Below, piece by piece: positions 36,917 to 46,944 of a stretch of 64,000 nucleotides of DNA. The translations under genes and the position numbers were made by a program. Position 1 is the first letter of the stretch; each line of letters begins with the position of its first letter. The notes under the pieces are model-generated. The model was not told where the DNA came from, searched no databases, and saw only the letters and a list, made by a program, of their open reading frames with translations. The stretch is from Mesorhizobium sp. B2-4-15 (lineage in GTDB: Bacteria > Pseudomonadota > Alphaproteobacteria > Rhizobiales > Rhizobiaceae), in NCBI RefSeq assembly GCF_006658505.1, contig NZ_VFUZ01000014.1, positions 1-64,000 on the forward strand, written 5' to 3'.

Positions 36917-37381
36917 TCAGGCCGAAATCTTGGCCTTCCGGCCCTTCGCCTTGGCGGGTGCCGGCGCGACGGCCTTGCGACCGAGGCCGATCGACTTCGC
37001 CAATTGCGAGCGCGAGGCCGCGTAGTTGGGAGCGACCATCGGATAGTCCGCCGGCAGGCCCCATTTGGCGCGGTAGGCATCCGGCGTCAGCCCAAAATGC
37101 ACGCCCAGATGACGCTTCAACGATTTGAACTTCTTGCCGTCTTCAAGGCAGATGATGAAATCCGGCGTCACCGACTTCCTGGGATTGACCGCGGGGACCA
37201 GCGGCGCGGCGACGGGAGCGACCGGCTTGCTCAGTCCACCGATGGAGGCGGCGACGCTGGCGATCAGGTCGGCCAGGCCGGAGGCGGGCAGGCGATTCTT
37301 CTCGACGTAAGCGGACACAATATGGGCGGTGAGCTCGAGAAGGTCGATGTCCTTGCGAGCGTCGTTGCTATCGTCGTTCAA
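36917..37381 (-). CDS. mucR: MucR/Ros-family transcriptional regulator
   Basis: A 154-residue regulator. The N-terminal helical part (about 8-50) mediates oligomerisation. The C-terminal DNA-binding domain reads FIICLEDGKKFKSLKRHLG followed by VHFGLTPDAYRAKWGLP. It uses Cys-Asp-His-His in place of two cysteines, as in other MucR proteins. The extreme end is Lys/Ala-rich like an AT-hook. MucR-type proteins silence AT-rich promoters and control exopolysaccharide and symbiosis or virulence genes. It is monocistronic. Confidence 0.93.
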   Translation of the reverse strand: MNDDSNDARKDIDLLELTAHIVSAYVEKNRLPASGLADLIASVAASIGGLSKPVAPVAAPLVPAVNPRKSVTPDFIICLEDGKKFKSLKRHLGVHFGLTPDAYRAKWGLPADYPMVAPNYAASRSQLAKSIGLGRKAVAPAPAKAKGRKAKISA

Positions 37382-37405
37382 TCTTTCCTCCGTCTATGGC
37401 GCACG

Positions 37406-37442
37406 GCCTCGAAAATCGGGATCGGTTTCGAAAGGACGAGGC
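37406..37442. repeat. Rhizobiales-type hairpin (copy b)
   Basis: GCCTCGAAAATCGG and CGGTTTCGAAAGGACGAGGC form an imperfect hairpin just upstream of mucR. It has the same AAAATCGG core as copy a. Confidence 0.5.
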
Positions 37443-37592
37443 ACAAAATCAAAAATGCCGAATCGTCTTTGGTGTATCCGTGGGAGCACGCCGGCAGTGG
37501 GGCGGAATTCCTAGTCGGCAAATCTGCCCAACGCAATGATTTAGCGCGGCATCACACGTTATTTTGAACAACTATACTAAACTGTAATAATA

Positions 37593-38297
37593 TCAGATGA
37601 TCAAGGCCTTGTCTCGCCATAGACGAAAGCCGCCTTCGAAGGCCCGTGTGTTGTCGCCGCGCCTGCTGTTGGCGGGCAGTTGGTCGAGCATGTCGACATT
37701 GCCGCCACCGATGACGATATAGTCGGGCTGCATGGCTGCGCGGAGCCGGTCGACGATGTCGAAGACGTAGCCGCGCCACTTCTTCTTGCCGCGCTTTTGC
37801 AGGCCGCGCTCGCCGACATAGTCCTCGAAACTGCCACCCTTCCTGTAGGGAAGATGAGCGAGTTCCATCGGCTGGGCGACGTTGTCGAGGATCATCGCCG
37901 CACCGAGGCCGGTCCCGAGACCGAGAAACAGCATCCGGCCGCCCTCATAGCTGCCGATGGCCTGCATCAGCGCGTCGTTGACCACCTTGACCGGCTTGCC
38001 GAACTGCGCGGCGAAGTCGAAGCCGGCCCAGCCCTTGCCGAGATTCATGGGATCACGCGTCGGCTTATCGTGACGCACCGGACCGGGATAGCCCATCGAT
38101 ACCACGTCGTAGGCCAGGCCCTCGGCCAATTTTCTCACCGTTTCGATCATCTGCTGTGGTGTCAGGCCCGGGCCGGAATCGGCCCGGCGCTCCGCACCAC
38201 CGGCGCTGGTCAGGATCTTGACGTGCGAGCCCCCGATGTCGATCGCCAGCACGACCTTGTCCGTGCCCGATGCTGCTTGCTTCACCGCCTTGGCCAT
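37593..38297 (-). CDS. ppgK: Polyphosphate/ATP glucokinase (ROK family)
   Basis: A 234-residue kinase from ATG 38297 (GGGGGA upstream). LAIDIGGSHVKI binds phosphate, GYPGPVRHDKPTRDPMNLG and VVNDALMQAIG hold the catalytic Asp, and FLGLGTGLGAAMI follows. It lacks the long zinc motif of E. coli-type ROK kinases and matches polyphosphate glucokinases in length. It makes glucose 6-phosphate, and lies 12 bases after zwf in the same operon. Whether it uses polyphosphate, ATP or both is inferred only from family. Confidence 0.85.
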   Translation of the reverse strand: MAKAVKQAASGTDKVVLAIDIGGSHVKILTSAGGAERRADSGPGLTPQQMIETVRKLAEGLAYDVVSMGYPGPVRHDKPTRDPMNLGKGWAGFDFAAQFGKPVKVVNDALMQAIGSYEGGRMLFLGLGTGLGAAMILDNVAQPMELAHLPYRKGGSFEDYVGERGLQKRGKKKWRGYVFDIVDRLRAAMQPDYIVIGGGNVDMLDQLPANSRRGDNTRAFEGGFRLWRDKALII

Positions 38298-38309
38298 CGT
38301 GTCCCCCAC

Positions 38310-39686
38310 TCACGCCACCGGGTCGATCCAGCCATTGGGCGGCCCGAAGCCGGCCATGGCGTCCGCCGGCCCCCAGCTCTTCGGCTCGTAAAGATGCGGC
38401 GGCGTGGTGTCGCCCAGCACCGGACCGACGATGCGCCAGGCAAGCTCGGCCGCGTCCTGGCGGGTGAAGAGCTGGCCGTTGCCGTTCATGGCGTCCCCGA
38501 TCAGCCGTTCGTAGGGAGGCATGTCGCCCTTGCTGTCGTCGAGCGCCGTCAACTCGACCTGCTCGCCGATCATGTCGTCGCCGGAAGCCTTGCGCTGGGC
38601 GCCGATGGCGATCATCACCTGCGGGTCGATGCGGAAGCGCACGTAATTCTGGTCGGCGGGCTTGATCGGATCGAAAACGTCGAGCGGCGGCCGCTTCAGC
38701 CGCACCACCACCTCGGTGACATGCACCGGCATGTTCTTGCCGGCGCGGATGAAGAACGGCACGTCCTGCCAGCGCCAGGTGTCGACGAAGAATCGCACCG
38801 CCGCGAATGTCTCGACCGGCGAGTTCGGCTTGACGCCGGGCTCGGCAAGATAACCCTTGAACTGGCCGCGCACGACATCGTCCCTGGTCAAGGTCCGGAT
38901 CGCCCGCAGCACCTGCACTTTCTCGTCGATGAGGTCGTCGGCGGAGCGGCCGACCGGCGGCTCCATGGCCAGCAGCAGCAGGATGTTGAGCAGATGGTTC
39001 TCTATGACGTCGCGGATGGCACCGACATCGTCATAGAAGCGGCCCCGCCCCTCGACGCCGAAATCCTCGGCCATGGTGATCTGCACGCTCTCGACGAAAT
39101 TGCGGTTCCAGATCGGCTCGAGCAGGGAATTGGCGAAGCGGAAATAGAGCAGGTTCTGGATCGCTTCCTTGCCGAGATAATGGTCGATGCGGAAGATCGA
39201 CTGTTCGTCGAACACAAGGTGGAGCACCCGGTTCAGCCAGCGCGCCGACTGCAAATCGTGGCCGAACGGCTTTTCCACCATCAGGCGGGCGCCATGCGCG
39301 GTGCCGGATTGTTCAAGCCCTTGCACGACAATCTCGAACATCGTCGGCGGAACGGCCATGTAGTGCAGCGGCCGCTGGGCGCTGCCGAGCGCGCTCTTCA
39401 GTTTCTCGAACGTAGCGGGATCGCGATAATCGCCGCTGACATAGCGCAGCAGCGAAGCGAATTTGGCGAACACCTTCTCGTCGATCTTGCCCAGCGTGTT
39501 GACGATGCCGTCGCGGGCGCGGTCCTGCAACTGCTTCAAGTCCCAGGCGTCGAAGGCAACGCCGATCACCGGCTCCGTGAGCGTGCCCTTGGCGACCATC
39601 TGGTAAAGGGCTGGAAATATCTTCTTGTGGGCGAGGTCGCCGGTCGCCCCGAAAAGCACCAGCGTATCGGATCGTTCCTGGCTCAT
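38310..39686 (-). CDS. zwf: Glucose-6-phosphate 1-dehydrogenase
   Basis: A 458-residue enzyme of the oxidative pentose-phosphate/Entner-Doudoroff route. [12 protein letters not shown] (11-22) binds NADP, and RIDHYLGKE (166-174) is the active-site signature with the catalytic His. VEKPFGHD and [10 protein letters not shown] are further motifs. It is shorter than the usual 485-510 residues, mainly in loops, without loss of catalytic motifs. It is the third gene of the glucan-to-NADPH operon. Confidence 0.95.
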   Translation of the reverse strand: MSQERSDTLVLFGATGDLAHKKIFPALYQMVAKGTLTEPVIGVAFDAWDLKQLQDRARDGIVNTLGKIDEKVFAKFASLLRYVSGDYRDPATFEKLKSALGSAQRPLHYMAVPPTMFEIVVQGLEQSGTAHGARLMVEKPFGHDLQSARWLNRVLHLVFDEQSIFRIDHYLGKEAIQNLLYFRFANSLLEPIWNRNFVESVQITMAEDFGVEGRGRFYDDVGAIRDVIENHLLNILLLLAMEPPVGRSADDLIDEKVQVLRAIRTLTRDDVVRGQFKGYLAEPGVKPNSPVETFAAVRFFVDTWRWQDVPFFIRAGKNMPVHVTEVVVRLKRPPLDVFDPIKPADQNYVRFRIDPQVMIAIGAQRKASGDDMIGEQVELTALDDSKGDMPPYERLIGDAMNGNGQLFTRQDAAELAWRIVGPVLGDTTPPHLYEPKSWGPADAMAGFGPPNGWIDPVA

Positions 39687-39708
39687 GCGTGCGTCTCCCG
39701 CTTTGGCG

Positions 39709-40722
39709 TCACTTGCCGGCCTTCGGCTTCTCGACGTGGCCGCCGAACGCGTAGCGCATGGCTGACAACAGCTTGTCGGCGAATTCGGATTCGCCCTGCG
39801 AGGAGAAGCGGTCGAACAGCGCCGAGGACAGAACGGGCGCCGGCACCCCGGTGTCGATCGCCGCCTTCAGCGTCCAGCGGCCTTCGCCGGAATCCGAGAC
39901 CCGGCCGCCGAACTGCGCCAGCGCCGGGTCGCTCTTCAGCGCGCCGGCGGTGAGGTCGAGCAGCCAGGAGCCGATGACGCTGCCATGCCGCCAGACCTCG
40001 GCCACCTGGGGAAGGTCGATGTCGAACTGATAGTATTGCGGGCTTTCCAGCGGGCTGGTCTCGGCGTCCGCGGTGCGTTGCCTTTTGCCGGCGTTGGCCG
40101 ATTTCAGGATGTTCATGCCTTCGGCATAGGCGGCCATGACGCCATATTCGATGCCGTTGTGCACCATCTTGACGAAGTGGCCGGCCCCGCTCGGCCCGCA
40201 ATGCAGATAGCCGAAGGGCGCTGTGCCGGCATCCTTGGGCGGATTGGAACCGGCATCGGCGCCCGGCGCCAGCGTGGCAAAGACCGAATCCAAGTGCTGC
40301 ACCGCCACGTCGGGACCGCCGATCATCAGGCAGTAGCCGCGATCCAGGCCCCAGACGCCGCCGCTGGTGCCGACATCGACGAGATGGATACCCTTGGGGG
40401 CGAGTTTCGCGGCCTGGTCGACGGCGTCGTGATAGTAGGAATTGCCGCCGTCGATGACGATGTCGCCGGGCTCCATCAGGGCCGCGACCTGATCGATGAT
40501 CCTGCCGGTGATCGCTGCCGGCAGCATCAGCCACACACAGCGCGGCTTGGCGAGCTTGCCGACGAATTCCGCCAGGGAGGCCGCTCCCAAGGCGCCGTCG
40601 GCCACCAGGGCGGCGACGCTGGCCGGGTTGATGTCGTAGACGATGCATTCATGGCCGTCGCGCATCAGGCGCCGGACCATGTTGGCGCCCATCCGGCCCA
40701 GTCCCATCATTCCGATCTGCAT
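39709..40722 (-). CDS. gnd: Decarboxylating 6-phosphogluconate dehydrogenase
   Basis: A 337-residue enzyme of the short YqeC/GntZ type: [15 protein letters not shown] (NAD(P) loop), [46 protein letters not shown] with the catalytic Lys and His-Asn, and [17 protein letters not shown]. It oxidises 6-phosphogluconate to ribulose 5-phosphate. This short form is commonly NAD-dependent. It lies between the glucoamylase and zwf genes. Confidence 0.94.
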   Translation of the reverse strand: MQIGMMGLGRMGANMVRRLMRDGHECIVYDINPASVAALVADGALGAASLAEFVGKLAKPRCVWLMLPAAITGRIIDQVAALMEPGDIVIDGGNSYYHDAVDQAAKLAPKGIHLVDVGTSGGVWGLDRGYCLMIGGPDVAVQHLDSVFATLAPGADAGSNPPKDAGTAPFGYLHCGPSGAGHFVKMVHNGIEYGVMAAYAEGMNILKSANAGKRQRTADAETSPLESPQYYQFDIDLPQVAEVWRHGSVIGSWLLDLTAGALKSDPALAQFGGRVSDSGEGRWTLKAAIDTGVPAPVLSSALFDRFSSQGESEFADKLLSAMRYAFGGHVEKPKAGK

Positions 40723-40773
40723 GGTTTTCGTCCCTGTTTCTTGGAGGATTTGCTGGATTTATCGAGGAAGGGT

Positions 40774-43179
40774 CTATTGGCTGCCCTGAGCGCCTGACAT
40801 GATGGAGAAGTCGACATTCTCCCAATCGCCGGTCCCGGGCCAGAAAAAAGTGAAGATCAGCGTGCTGCCGTTGGGGAGGCTTGCCGTGGGCAGATCGACA
40901 AGATGGATGCCGAAAGCATTTTCCGCTGTCTGGCTGTCACGAGCGGTTGCCCAATTGTCGGTGCTCCAGCGGACGGTCGCGGCTGCCAGCAATTCGACGC
41001 GCAGCGTCTTGCCGGCGGGCAGCGTGCGGATCTTGTTGTTGAAGCGCCAGGTCCGGAACGGCGATACGGTCTTGTCCCCGATGTAGCGCTTCACGCCTTG
41101 CGGCGGCATGTCGAAGACCGCCCCGTCGCGCAGCGAGCGCAGAAGCTTGATGTGCTCGGAATGCGCCCAGACCAGGGGCATGGCGCTGCCCGAGGGGCCA
41201 CCATGCACCAGTTCGCGTTCAACCAGGTCGGTGCCGTCCCAGACCTGCTCCGGCAACAAGCCGCCTGGCCCGGCCGATCGTTCCATTGCCGCCAGCAAGT
41301 CGACCGCATTGTCCTTACGCCCTGCCGCCAACTCATAATGGGCGCGTTCGCCGGCCAAAAGCGGCCACGGGCGGCCCTGGCCAGTGCCGTCGAAGGGCGC
41401 GCCATCTTCGTGCTCGCCATAGCCGTCGCCGGTGTAGCGGTACCAGAGCGGCCCTTGCGGCAGCTCGCAGCGCAATCGCACGTCGATGACCTTGACCGTG
41501 TCGACGATGCGGGGATCGTCGGCGGCCCTCAGGCCAAAGCGCACCAACGCCAGCGCGTCCGGGCTGACGATTTCCTGGGCGGGCCTGTCGGTGTCGCCCG
41601 GCGGCCGGTTCTTGATCGGCACATAGCCGTCCTTCGGCGAACCGGCATCGGCGCTGTCGGGCGGTGCGATGCGGACGTAGTAGCCTTCGACGCCGACCGC
41701 CTTGCAGATGGCCGTGGCGGTGACATAGGTCCAGCGCTCGACCTGATCGTTCCAGCCATCGGCGGTCTCGCGCAGATAGGCGGCGGCCGCCTTCTCGCCG
41801 CAGGCATCGAGCAGGTCGGCGCCAGCAAGCAGGGCGGCGATCTCGACGGCCAGCGTGAACGGGCTGTAGCCGGCGTCCTCTTCCCAGCGATCCTCGCCGG
41901 TGACCGGTCCGTTGCGCACGACGTAAGAGGCGGCGCTTTCGATCATCGGCAGGAAGGTTTTCAGCCTGGCGCGCGGCAAATGGCCGGCGCGATGCAAGGC
42001 GTCGGCGAGCAGCAGCGGAAAGGCGCATTCATCCATCTGGATGCCGGGCCAGTAGGCCGACCCGTCGAGCCAGGCATTTTGCGGCCAGTGGCCGTCGGGC
42101 TGTTGGATGGAGCGGAGATAGCCGAGGATCTGCAACGCCGAAGCGGCATCGCCGGCGGCAAGGAAGCCGCCCGCCGTTTCGACCAGATCGCGCGGCCAGA
42201 CCAGATGGTAGCCGCCAAGATCGTCATCGCCCTTGTTGAAGCCCCAGGGGATGGACAGGCTGGCGACCGCCGCACCCGGTATGGCGATCGAGCGGTGCGT
42301 TGCCAGGACAGCGGTGGAGACCCGATAGCTGTTGACCTCGCCATGCCAGTCCAGTGGCAACAACCCCGATTGCCATTTACGCCACCTCTCGACGTAGGAT
42401 TTCGCCGCGGGCTCAAAGCCTCGCTTCAGGCTGGCGAAGGCATTTTCGGCGGCCTCTTCGGGTGTTGCGCCAAATCCCAGTGCCAGCACGGCCTTTGTCC
42501 TGGCAGCGGTGAAACCGATCTCGCCGGTCAGCGCGACATTGCCGTCCTCGGCGCGCTGGCAGGCCGGATCGAGTGCGCCGGTGTTGTGAAGCTGCTGCCA
42601 GCCGTCGGAGAAGCCGACATAACCGGCCGAACAGTCTCGCCACGACAGCGACGAGGCCAGCGCCTGGCAGGCGCCACGTCCCGTGGCGAACAGCACGGGC
42701 TTTCCCTCATGGTTGCCGACCCAGGCGGTGTTGCCCATGCCGGCATTGACCAGATGCGGCGCCAGGAGCGCGTAGACCCGGTAGTCGGCGACAGCGCCCT
42801 TGAGCGGGGTGAAGGTGATCTCTTGCAACAAGGTCGGGCGGGTCGGATCGGCAAGGATGCGCTTCTCGATCCGGCAGGCGCCGTCGTCAGCCGTGTTGAC
42901 CAGCCTGTAGGCGGGCACGCCGGCCTCGAACGGTTCGATGGCGTGCGTGGCGTCGCGCTTTTCTTCACAGAAATAGCCGCCGGGGCGAGTGACGATCAGG
43001 CCAAGGTCGCGCGTGCAGGCGCTGTCGAGGCGCGGATAGTAGATCTCGTTCAGGATGCCGTGGCTGATGGTGAACCAGACCTGGCTGTGCCGGGAAAGCG
43101 CCGACCCGACACCGCTCTTGGCGCTGGACGTCCAGCGCGCCGGGATACCCGGTGCGCCCGGGGGGACGGTCGGCGTCAT
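40774..43179 (-). CDS. Glucan 1,4-alpha-glucosidase (GH15 glucoamylase)
   Basis: An 801-residue enzyme from ATG 43179, after GAGGGTGAAAG; the ATG at 43197 adds six residues. An N-terminal beta-sandwich (about 1-275) leads to an (alpha/alpha)6 barrel with DDLGGYHLVWPRDLVETAGG, WPQNAWLDGSAYWPGIQMDE, RWEEDAGYSPFTLA (general acid) and GLLPEQVWDG (general base). No signal peptide is present, so it acts in the cytoplasm, releasing glucose from alpha-glucans such as glycogen-derived oligosaccharides. It heads the gnd-zwf-ppgK operon, 51 bases before gnd. Confidence 0.93.
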   Translation of the reverse strand: MTPTVPPGAPGIPARWTSSAKSGVGSALSRHSQVWFTISHGILNEIYYPRLDSACTRDLGLIVTRPGGYFCEEKRDATHAIEPFEAGVPAYRLVNTADDGACRIEKRILADPTRPTLLQEITFTPLKGAVADYRVYALLAPHLVNAGMGNTAWVGNHEGKPVLFATGRGACQALASSLSWRDCSAGYVGFSDGWQQLHNTGALDPACQRAEDGNVALTGEIGFTAARTKAVLALGFGATPEEAAENAFASLKRGFEPAAKSYVERWRKWQSGLLPLDWHGEVNSYRVSTAVLATHRSIAIPGAAVASLSIPWGFNKGDDDLGGYHLVWPRDLVETAGGFLAAGDAASALQILGYLRSIQQPDGHWPQNAWLDGSAYWPGIQMDECAFPLLLADALHRAGHLPRARLKTFLPMIESAASYVVRNGPVTGEDRWEEDAGYSPFTLAVEIAALLAGADLLDACGEKAAAAYLRETADGWNDQVERWTYVTATAICKAVGVEGYYVRIAPPDSADAGSPKDGYVPIKNRPPGDTDRPAQEIVSPDALALVRFGLRAADDPRIVDTVKVIDVRLRCELPQGPLWYRYTGDGYGEHEDGAPFDGTGQGRPWPLLAGERAHYELAAGRKDNAVDLLAAMERSAGPGGLLPEQVWDGTDLVERELVHGGPSGSAMPLVWAHSEHIKLLRSLRDGAVFDMPPQGVKRYIGDKTVSPFRTWRFNNKIRTLPAGKTLRVELLAAATVRWSTDNWATARDSQTAENAFGIHLVDLPTASLPNGSTLIFTFFWPGTGDWENVDFSIMSGAQGSQ

Positions 43180-43380
43180 GCTTTCACCCTCATGCACGCA
43201 GGACTAGCCATCCGCCGAAGCCTTTTCAACCGCCGCACCGCAAGTTGATCGCCAGTCAGCTACCGATCGCAGTTGACAAGCGCGCCCAACTGCATTTGTC
43301 TGACAATAGATAAAAAACAGGAACGCAGGCACGACGTCATCGAAATCAGCCACGACCACAAACCTTGGGAGGAGCATGAC

Positions 43381-44394
43381 ATGAAGAAACTGTTCGTCTT
43401 GGGCACCCTGGCAGCGGTGCTCGCAGCCGGTACGGCTTTGGCCGATACCAGCGGCAAGAAAATCGCATTCTCCAACAACTATGCCGGCAATTCGTGGCGG
43501 CAGGCGATGCTCGACAGCTATGGCATCGTCACCAAGAAGGCGGTGGACGACAAGATCGTCGCCGCCGCCGATGTCTTCACCACCGCCGACAAGGAAGTGC
43601 CGACGCAGGCAGCGCAGGTGCAGAACCTGATCCTGCAAGGCTATGACGCCATCGTCATCAACGCCGCCTCGCCGGACGCGCTCAACGGCGCCATCAAGCA
43701 GGCCTGCGATGCCGGCATCGTGGTCGTCTCCTTCGATGGTATCGTCACCGAACCCTGCGCCTACCGCGTCGTCGTCGACTTCAAGGACATGGGCAAGCAG
43801 GAAGTCGAGCACATGGCCAAGTTCCAGCCGAAGGGCGGCAACCTGCTTGAAATCCGTGGCCTTGCCGGCACTTCGATCGATGATGCCATCCACGCCGGCA
43901 TCCTCGAAGGTGTCGCCGCCCATCCCGAATTCAAGATCGTTGGTTCGGTCACCGGCGACTGGGACCAGACCACCGCCCAGAAGGCGGTGGCGACCGTCCT
44001 GCCGTCGCTGCCCGACGTCGTCGGCATCGTCGACCAGGGCGGCGACGGCTACGGCGCCGCACAGGCCTTCGCCGCGGCCGGCAAGCCGCGCCCGACCATC
44101 ATCATGGGCAACAGGCAGGACGAGCTGAAGTGGTGGAAGGAGCAGAAGGACAAGGACGGCTACAAAACCTGGTCGGCATCCATCGCGCCCGGCGTGTCGT
44201 CGCTCGCCTTCTGGGTGGCACAACAGGTGCTCGACGGCCGCAAGGACATTCCGCACGACCTTCTGGTGCCGTATCTGGCCTTCACCCAGGACGACTTCGA
44301 GGCAGCCTTGCCGAAAATCAAGGAGGGCGGCGTCGCCACCCACGAATACAGCCAGGAAGATGCCATCGCGGCCATCAAGGCCAACATCAAATAA
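43381..44394 (+). CDS. Sugar ABC transporter, substrate-binding protein
   Basis: A 337-residue periplasmic protein of the LacI-like type I binding fold. The signal peptide is [21 protein letters not shown] (cut after residue 21), with GGGAGGAGC before the [55 protein letters not shown] and [17 protein letters not shown] are typical of CUT2 sugar or polyol binders. It is followed by one ATPase and two permeases, forming a complete importer. The sugar is not determinable from sequence. Confidence 0.92.
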   Translation: MKKLFVLGTLAAVLAAGTALADTSGKKIAFSNNYAGNSWRQAMLDSYGIVTKKAVDDKIVAAADVFTTADKEVPTQAAQVQNLILQGYDAIVINAASPDALNGAIKQACDAGIVVVSFDGIVTEPCAYRVVVDFKDMGKQEVEHMAKFQPKGGNLLEIRGLAGTSIDDAIHAGILEGVAAHPEFKIVGSVTGDWDQTTAQKAVATVLPSLPDVVGIVDQGGDGYGAAQAFAAAGKPRPTIIMGNRQDELKWWKEQKDKDGYKTWSASIAPGVSSLAFWVAQQVLDGRKDIPHDLLVPYLAFTQDDFEAALPKIKEGGVATHEYSQEDAIAAIKANIK

Positions 44395-44441
44395 ATCGCG
44401 GCAGCGTTGCCGTCCGTATCGCCAAGCGGATATCGTTGAGC

Positions 44442-45959
44442 ATGGCCGAAAGCAACGCTGACATCATCAGATTGAACGGCGCCGAAAAACATTTCGGCGC
44501 CGCCAATAGTGACATCGTAAGACTTGACGGTGCCGAAAAGCATTTCGGCGCCGTCAGGGCGCTCAGCGGGGTGGATTTCCATGTCGGCCCTGGCGAGTGC
44601 GTCGGCCTTGTCGGCCACAACGGCGCCGGCAAGTCGACCTTGATGCACATGGTGGCCGGCACCTCGACGCCCGACAGCGGCAGGATCGGGGTGCATGGCG
44701 GCATCGAGGAGAACTACTCGGTGTCGAGGGCACAGCAGCTCGGCATACGCTGCGTGTTCCAGGAACTGTCGCTGTGCCCCAATCTCGACGTCGCCGAAAA
44801 CACGCGCATCAACCACGCCTCACTCGCCGGCTTCGGCTGGCGCCGCAGGGCGGCGGAGCTGATCGCCGGCAAGCTCGACGAGATCTTTCCCGGCCACGGC
44901 ATCTCCGCATCCGACATTGTCGGCGACCTTTCGATCGGCCGGCGCCAGATGGTCGAGGTGGCGCGCGCCTTCACGGTCACGCAGGACCGGCTCGACCTCG
45001 TCATCCTCGACGAGCCGACGTCGTCTCTCGACGCACATACCGCTGGCCAACTTCTGGCCTTCGTGCGCCGCTTCGTTGCCAGCGGCAAAAGCTGCATTCT
45101 CATCTCGCACGTGCTGGGCGAGGTATTGAGAAATGCCGACCGCATCGTGGTGATGCGCGACGGCAAGGTGGTGGCGTCGGCAGCCGCGGGTGCCTTCGAC
45201 CGCGACCGGCTTGTGACGGTGATGGGCGGGGCGGAAGCACGCCAGAAGATGGCAGCCGAAATGGCCGCCAAGTCAGGGGCCGGTCCGCTGCGGGTTCGGG
45301 CGCGTCCCGCCGTGCAGAAGGACGGCGTTGACCTTGTCGCCCGCGCCGGCGAGATCATCGGCCTTGCCGGGCTGGCTGGCCACGGCCAGACCGACCTGCT
45401 GCTGGCGATCTTCAATGCCGCGTCACGCGCCAGGGCAGGCGTAGAGGTAACGGCGCCAGTGGCGCTGGTCGCCGGCGATCGCCAGTCGGACGGCATTTTC
45501 CCGCAATGGTCGATCGCGCAGAACATCGGCATCCGCTCGCTGGCCCGCCTGCGCAACGGGCTGCTGATCTCGGCGCGACGCGAGGCCGAGCTCGCCGCCT
45601 TGTGGCAGAAGAAGATCGGCATCCGCACGCCCGATATGAACAACAACATATTTTCTCTCTCTGGCGGCAACCAGCAGAAGGCGCTGTTCGCTCGCGCGCT
45701 GGGTTCCGATGCCGGGATCGTGCTGATGGACGATCCGATGCGCGGCGTCGATGTCGGCACCAAGCTCGAAGTCTACGATCTGGTGCGCGAGGAGGCCCGG
45801 CGCGGCCGCACCTTCCTTTGGTACACAACGGAAACCGAAGAGCTCGACAATTGCGACCACATCTATGTCTTCAAGAACGGCCGCATCGTCGCCGATCTCA
45901 CGCGCCACGAACTGAGCGAAGAAAAGATCATCCAGTCCTCCTTCGGCGACGCGGCCTGA
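44442..45959 (+). CDS. Sugar ABC transporter ATPase (CUT2, two nucleotide-binding domains)
   Basis: A 505-residue tandem ATPase from ATG 44442. The first domain has Walker [10 protein letters not shown], signature [14 protein letters not shown] and Walker [13 protein letters not shown]. The second has a degenerate Walker A ([11 protein letters not shown]), signature [15 protein letters not shown] and [12 protein letters not shown]. Before the first domain a 17-residue unit, [17 protein letters not shown], is repeated as [14 protein letters not shown], so the protein begins with an extra partial copy. It stands between the binding-protein gene and permease 1, one base before the latter. Confidence 0.92.
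   Translation: MAESNADIIRLNGAEKHFGAANSDIVRLDGAEKHFGAVRALSGVDFHVGPGECVGLVGHNGAGKSTLMHMVAGTSTPDSGRIGVHGGIEENYSVSRAQQLGIRCVFQELSLCPNLDVAENTRINHASLAGFGWRRRAAELIAGKLDEIFPGHGISASDIVGDLSIGRRQMVEVARAFTVTQDRLDLVILDEPTSSLDAHTAGQLLAFVRRFVASGKSCILISHVLGEVLRNADRIVVMRDGKVVASAAAGAFDRDRLVTVMGGAEARQKMAAEMAAKSGAGPLRVRARPAVQKDGVDLVARAGEIIGLAGLAGHGQTDLLLAIFNAASRARAGVEVTAPVALVAGDRQSDGIFPQWSIAQNIGIRSLARLRNGLLISARREAELAALWQKKIGIRTPDMNNNIFSLSGGNQQKALFARALGSDAGIVLMDDPMRGVDVGTKLEVYDLVREEARRGRTFLWYTTETEELDNCDHIYVFKNGRIVADLTRHELSEEKIIQSSFGDAA
44460..44552 (+). repeat. 51-base in-frame tandem duplication at the front of the ABC ATPase gene
   Basis: GACATCATCAGATTGAAC (from 44460) and GACATCGTAAGACTTGAC (from 44511) begin two units of 51-base period; the shared part covers about 42 bases and ends CATTTCGGCGCC in each. 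Differences are mostly at third codon positions, so the duplication is not brand new or has been under coding selection. Confidence 0.8.
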
Positions 45960-45960
45960 G

Positions 45961-46941
45961 ATGACGGCGGCAACTGTGGAAACCGGTCTCAAACCATCCG
46001 CGGCGCGCGGGAGCGCGGCACGTGCCCGACTGCTGCGCGGGCTTCTGCCAGCGCTGTCGCTGGTGCTTGTGCTGCTCGCCATCGCCTGGCTCAACCCGCG
46101 TGCGATCAGCTATTTCGGCTTCAGCCTGATGCTGAACCTGGCGATCCCGATCGCACTGGCGACGATCGCGCAGATGTTCGTCATAGCCGGCAACGAGCTC
46201 GACCTGTCGATCGGCACCTTCGTCGGGTTCGTCGGCTGCGTCACCGCGACCTGGCTGAAGGACGCGCCGCTGATAGGTATCGCCATCCTGCTCGGATCGA
46301 TCGGCATCTATGCGCTGCTCGGCGCGCTGATCCATCTGCGCAACCTGCCGTCGATCGTGGTGACGCTGGGCATGAGCTTTGTATGGCAGGGGCTTGCCAT
46401 CCTTGTCCTGCCCAAACCAGGCGGAAAGGCGCCGGACTGGCTGCTGGCGATCCTGTCCTTCAAACCGCCCTTCGTTCCCTTCCCGATCATGGCCGCGCTG
46501 CTGATCGGGCTCATCGTTCATTTGAGCCTGATGCGCACGTCATATGGCGTCATCCTGCGTGGCTCCGGCGGCAATGCGGCAGCCCTTCGGCGCGCCGGCT
46601 GGTCGCTGCTCAAGACCAAGGTCGTGCTGTTTGCGCTCGCCGGCGTGTTCGGCGTGCTTTCCGGCATGGCGCTGATCGGCATCACCACCTCGGCCGATGC
46701 CAATATCGGCAATGGCTACACGCTGCTTTCGATAGCCGGCGTCATCCTCGGCGGCGGCGAATTCGTCGGCGGTCGCGTTTCGCCGATCGGTGCCGTGATC
46801 GGTGCGTTGACGCTGGCATTGGCGGCGTCACCGCTGCTCACCTTCATGCACATCCCGCCAGACTGGCAGGTGGCCGCCAACGGCGCCATCCTGATCATCG
46901 TGCTGGCGGCGCGGGTGCTGATCAGCCGTAGGGAAAGGTGA
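45961..46941 (+). CDS. Sugar ABC transporter permease 1
   Basis: A 326-residue inner-membrane protein with about ten transmembrane helices. FVIAGNELDLSIGTFVGFVG is the hallmark of BPD_transp_2 (CUT2) permeases, followed by the cytoplasmic loop GSGGNAAALRRAGW that contacts the ATPase. It starts one base after the ATPase stop and ends three bases before the second permease, so the importer uses a heterodimeric membrane domain. Confidence 0.93.
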   Translation: MTAATVETGLKPSAARGSAARARLLRGLLPALSLVLVLLAIAWLNPRAISYFGFSLMLNLAIPIALATIAQMFVIAGNELDLSIGTFVGFVGCVTATWLKDAPLIGIAILLGSIGIYALLGALIHLRNLPSIVVTLGMSFVWQGLAILVLPKPGGKAPDWLLAILSFKPPFVPFPIMAALLIGLIVHLSLMRTSYGVILRGSGGNAAALRRAGWSLLKTKVVLFALAGVFGVLSGMALIGITTSADANIGNGYTLLSIAGVILGGGEFVGGRVSPIGAVIGALTLALAASPLLTFMHIPPDWQVAANGAILIIVLAARVLISRRER

Positions 46942-46944
46942 GCG

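Noticed and set aside
37680..39953. 757-codon open frame on the plus strand
   Set aside because: Antisense to ppgK, zwf and gnd; composition shows Arg/His-rich shadow translation.
40903..43248. 781-codon open frame on the plus strand
   Set aside because: Antisense to the GH15 glucoamylase, which has catalytic motifs across its whole length.
44130..44441. Extended start for the CUT2 ATPase
   Set aside because: It overlaps the end of the binding-protein gene out of frame and has no ATPase homology.
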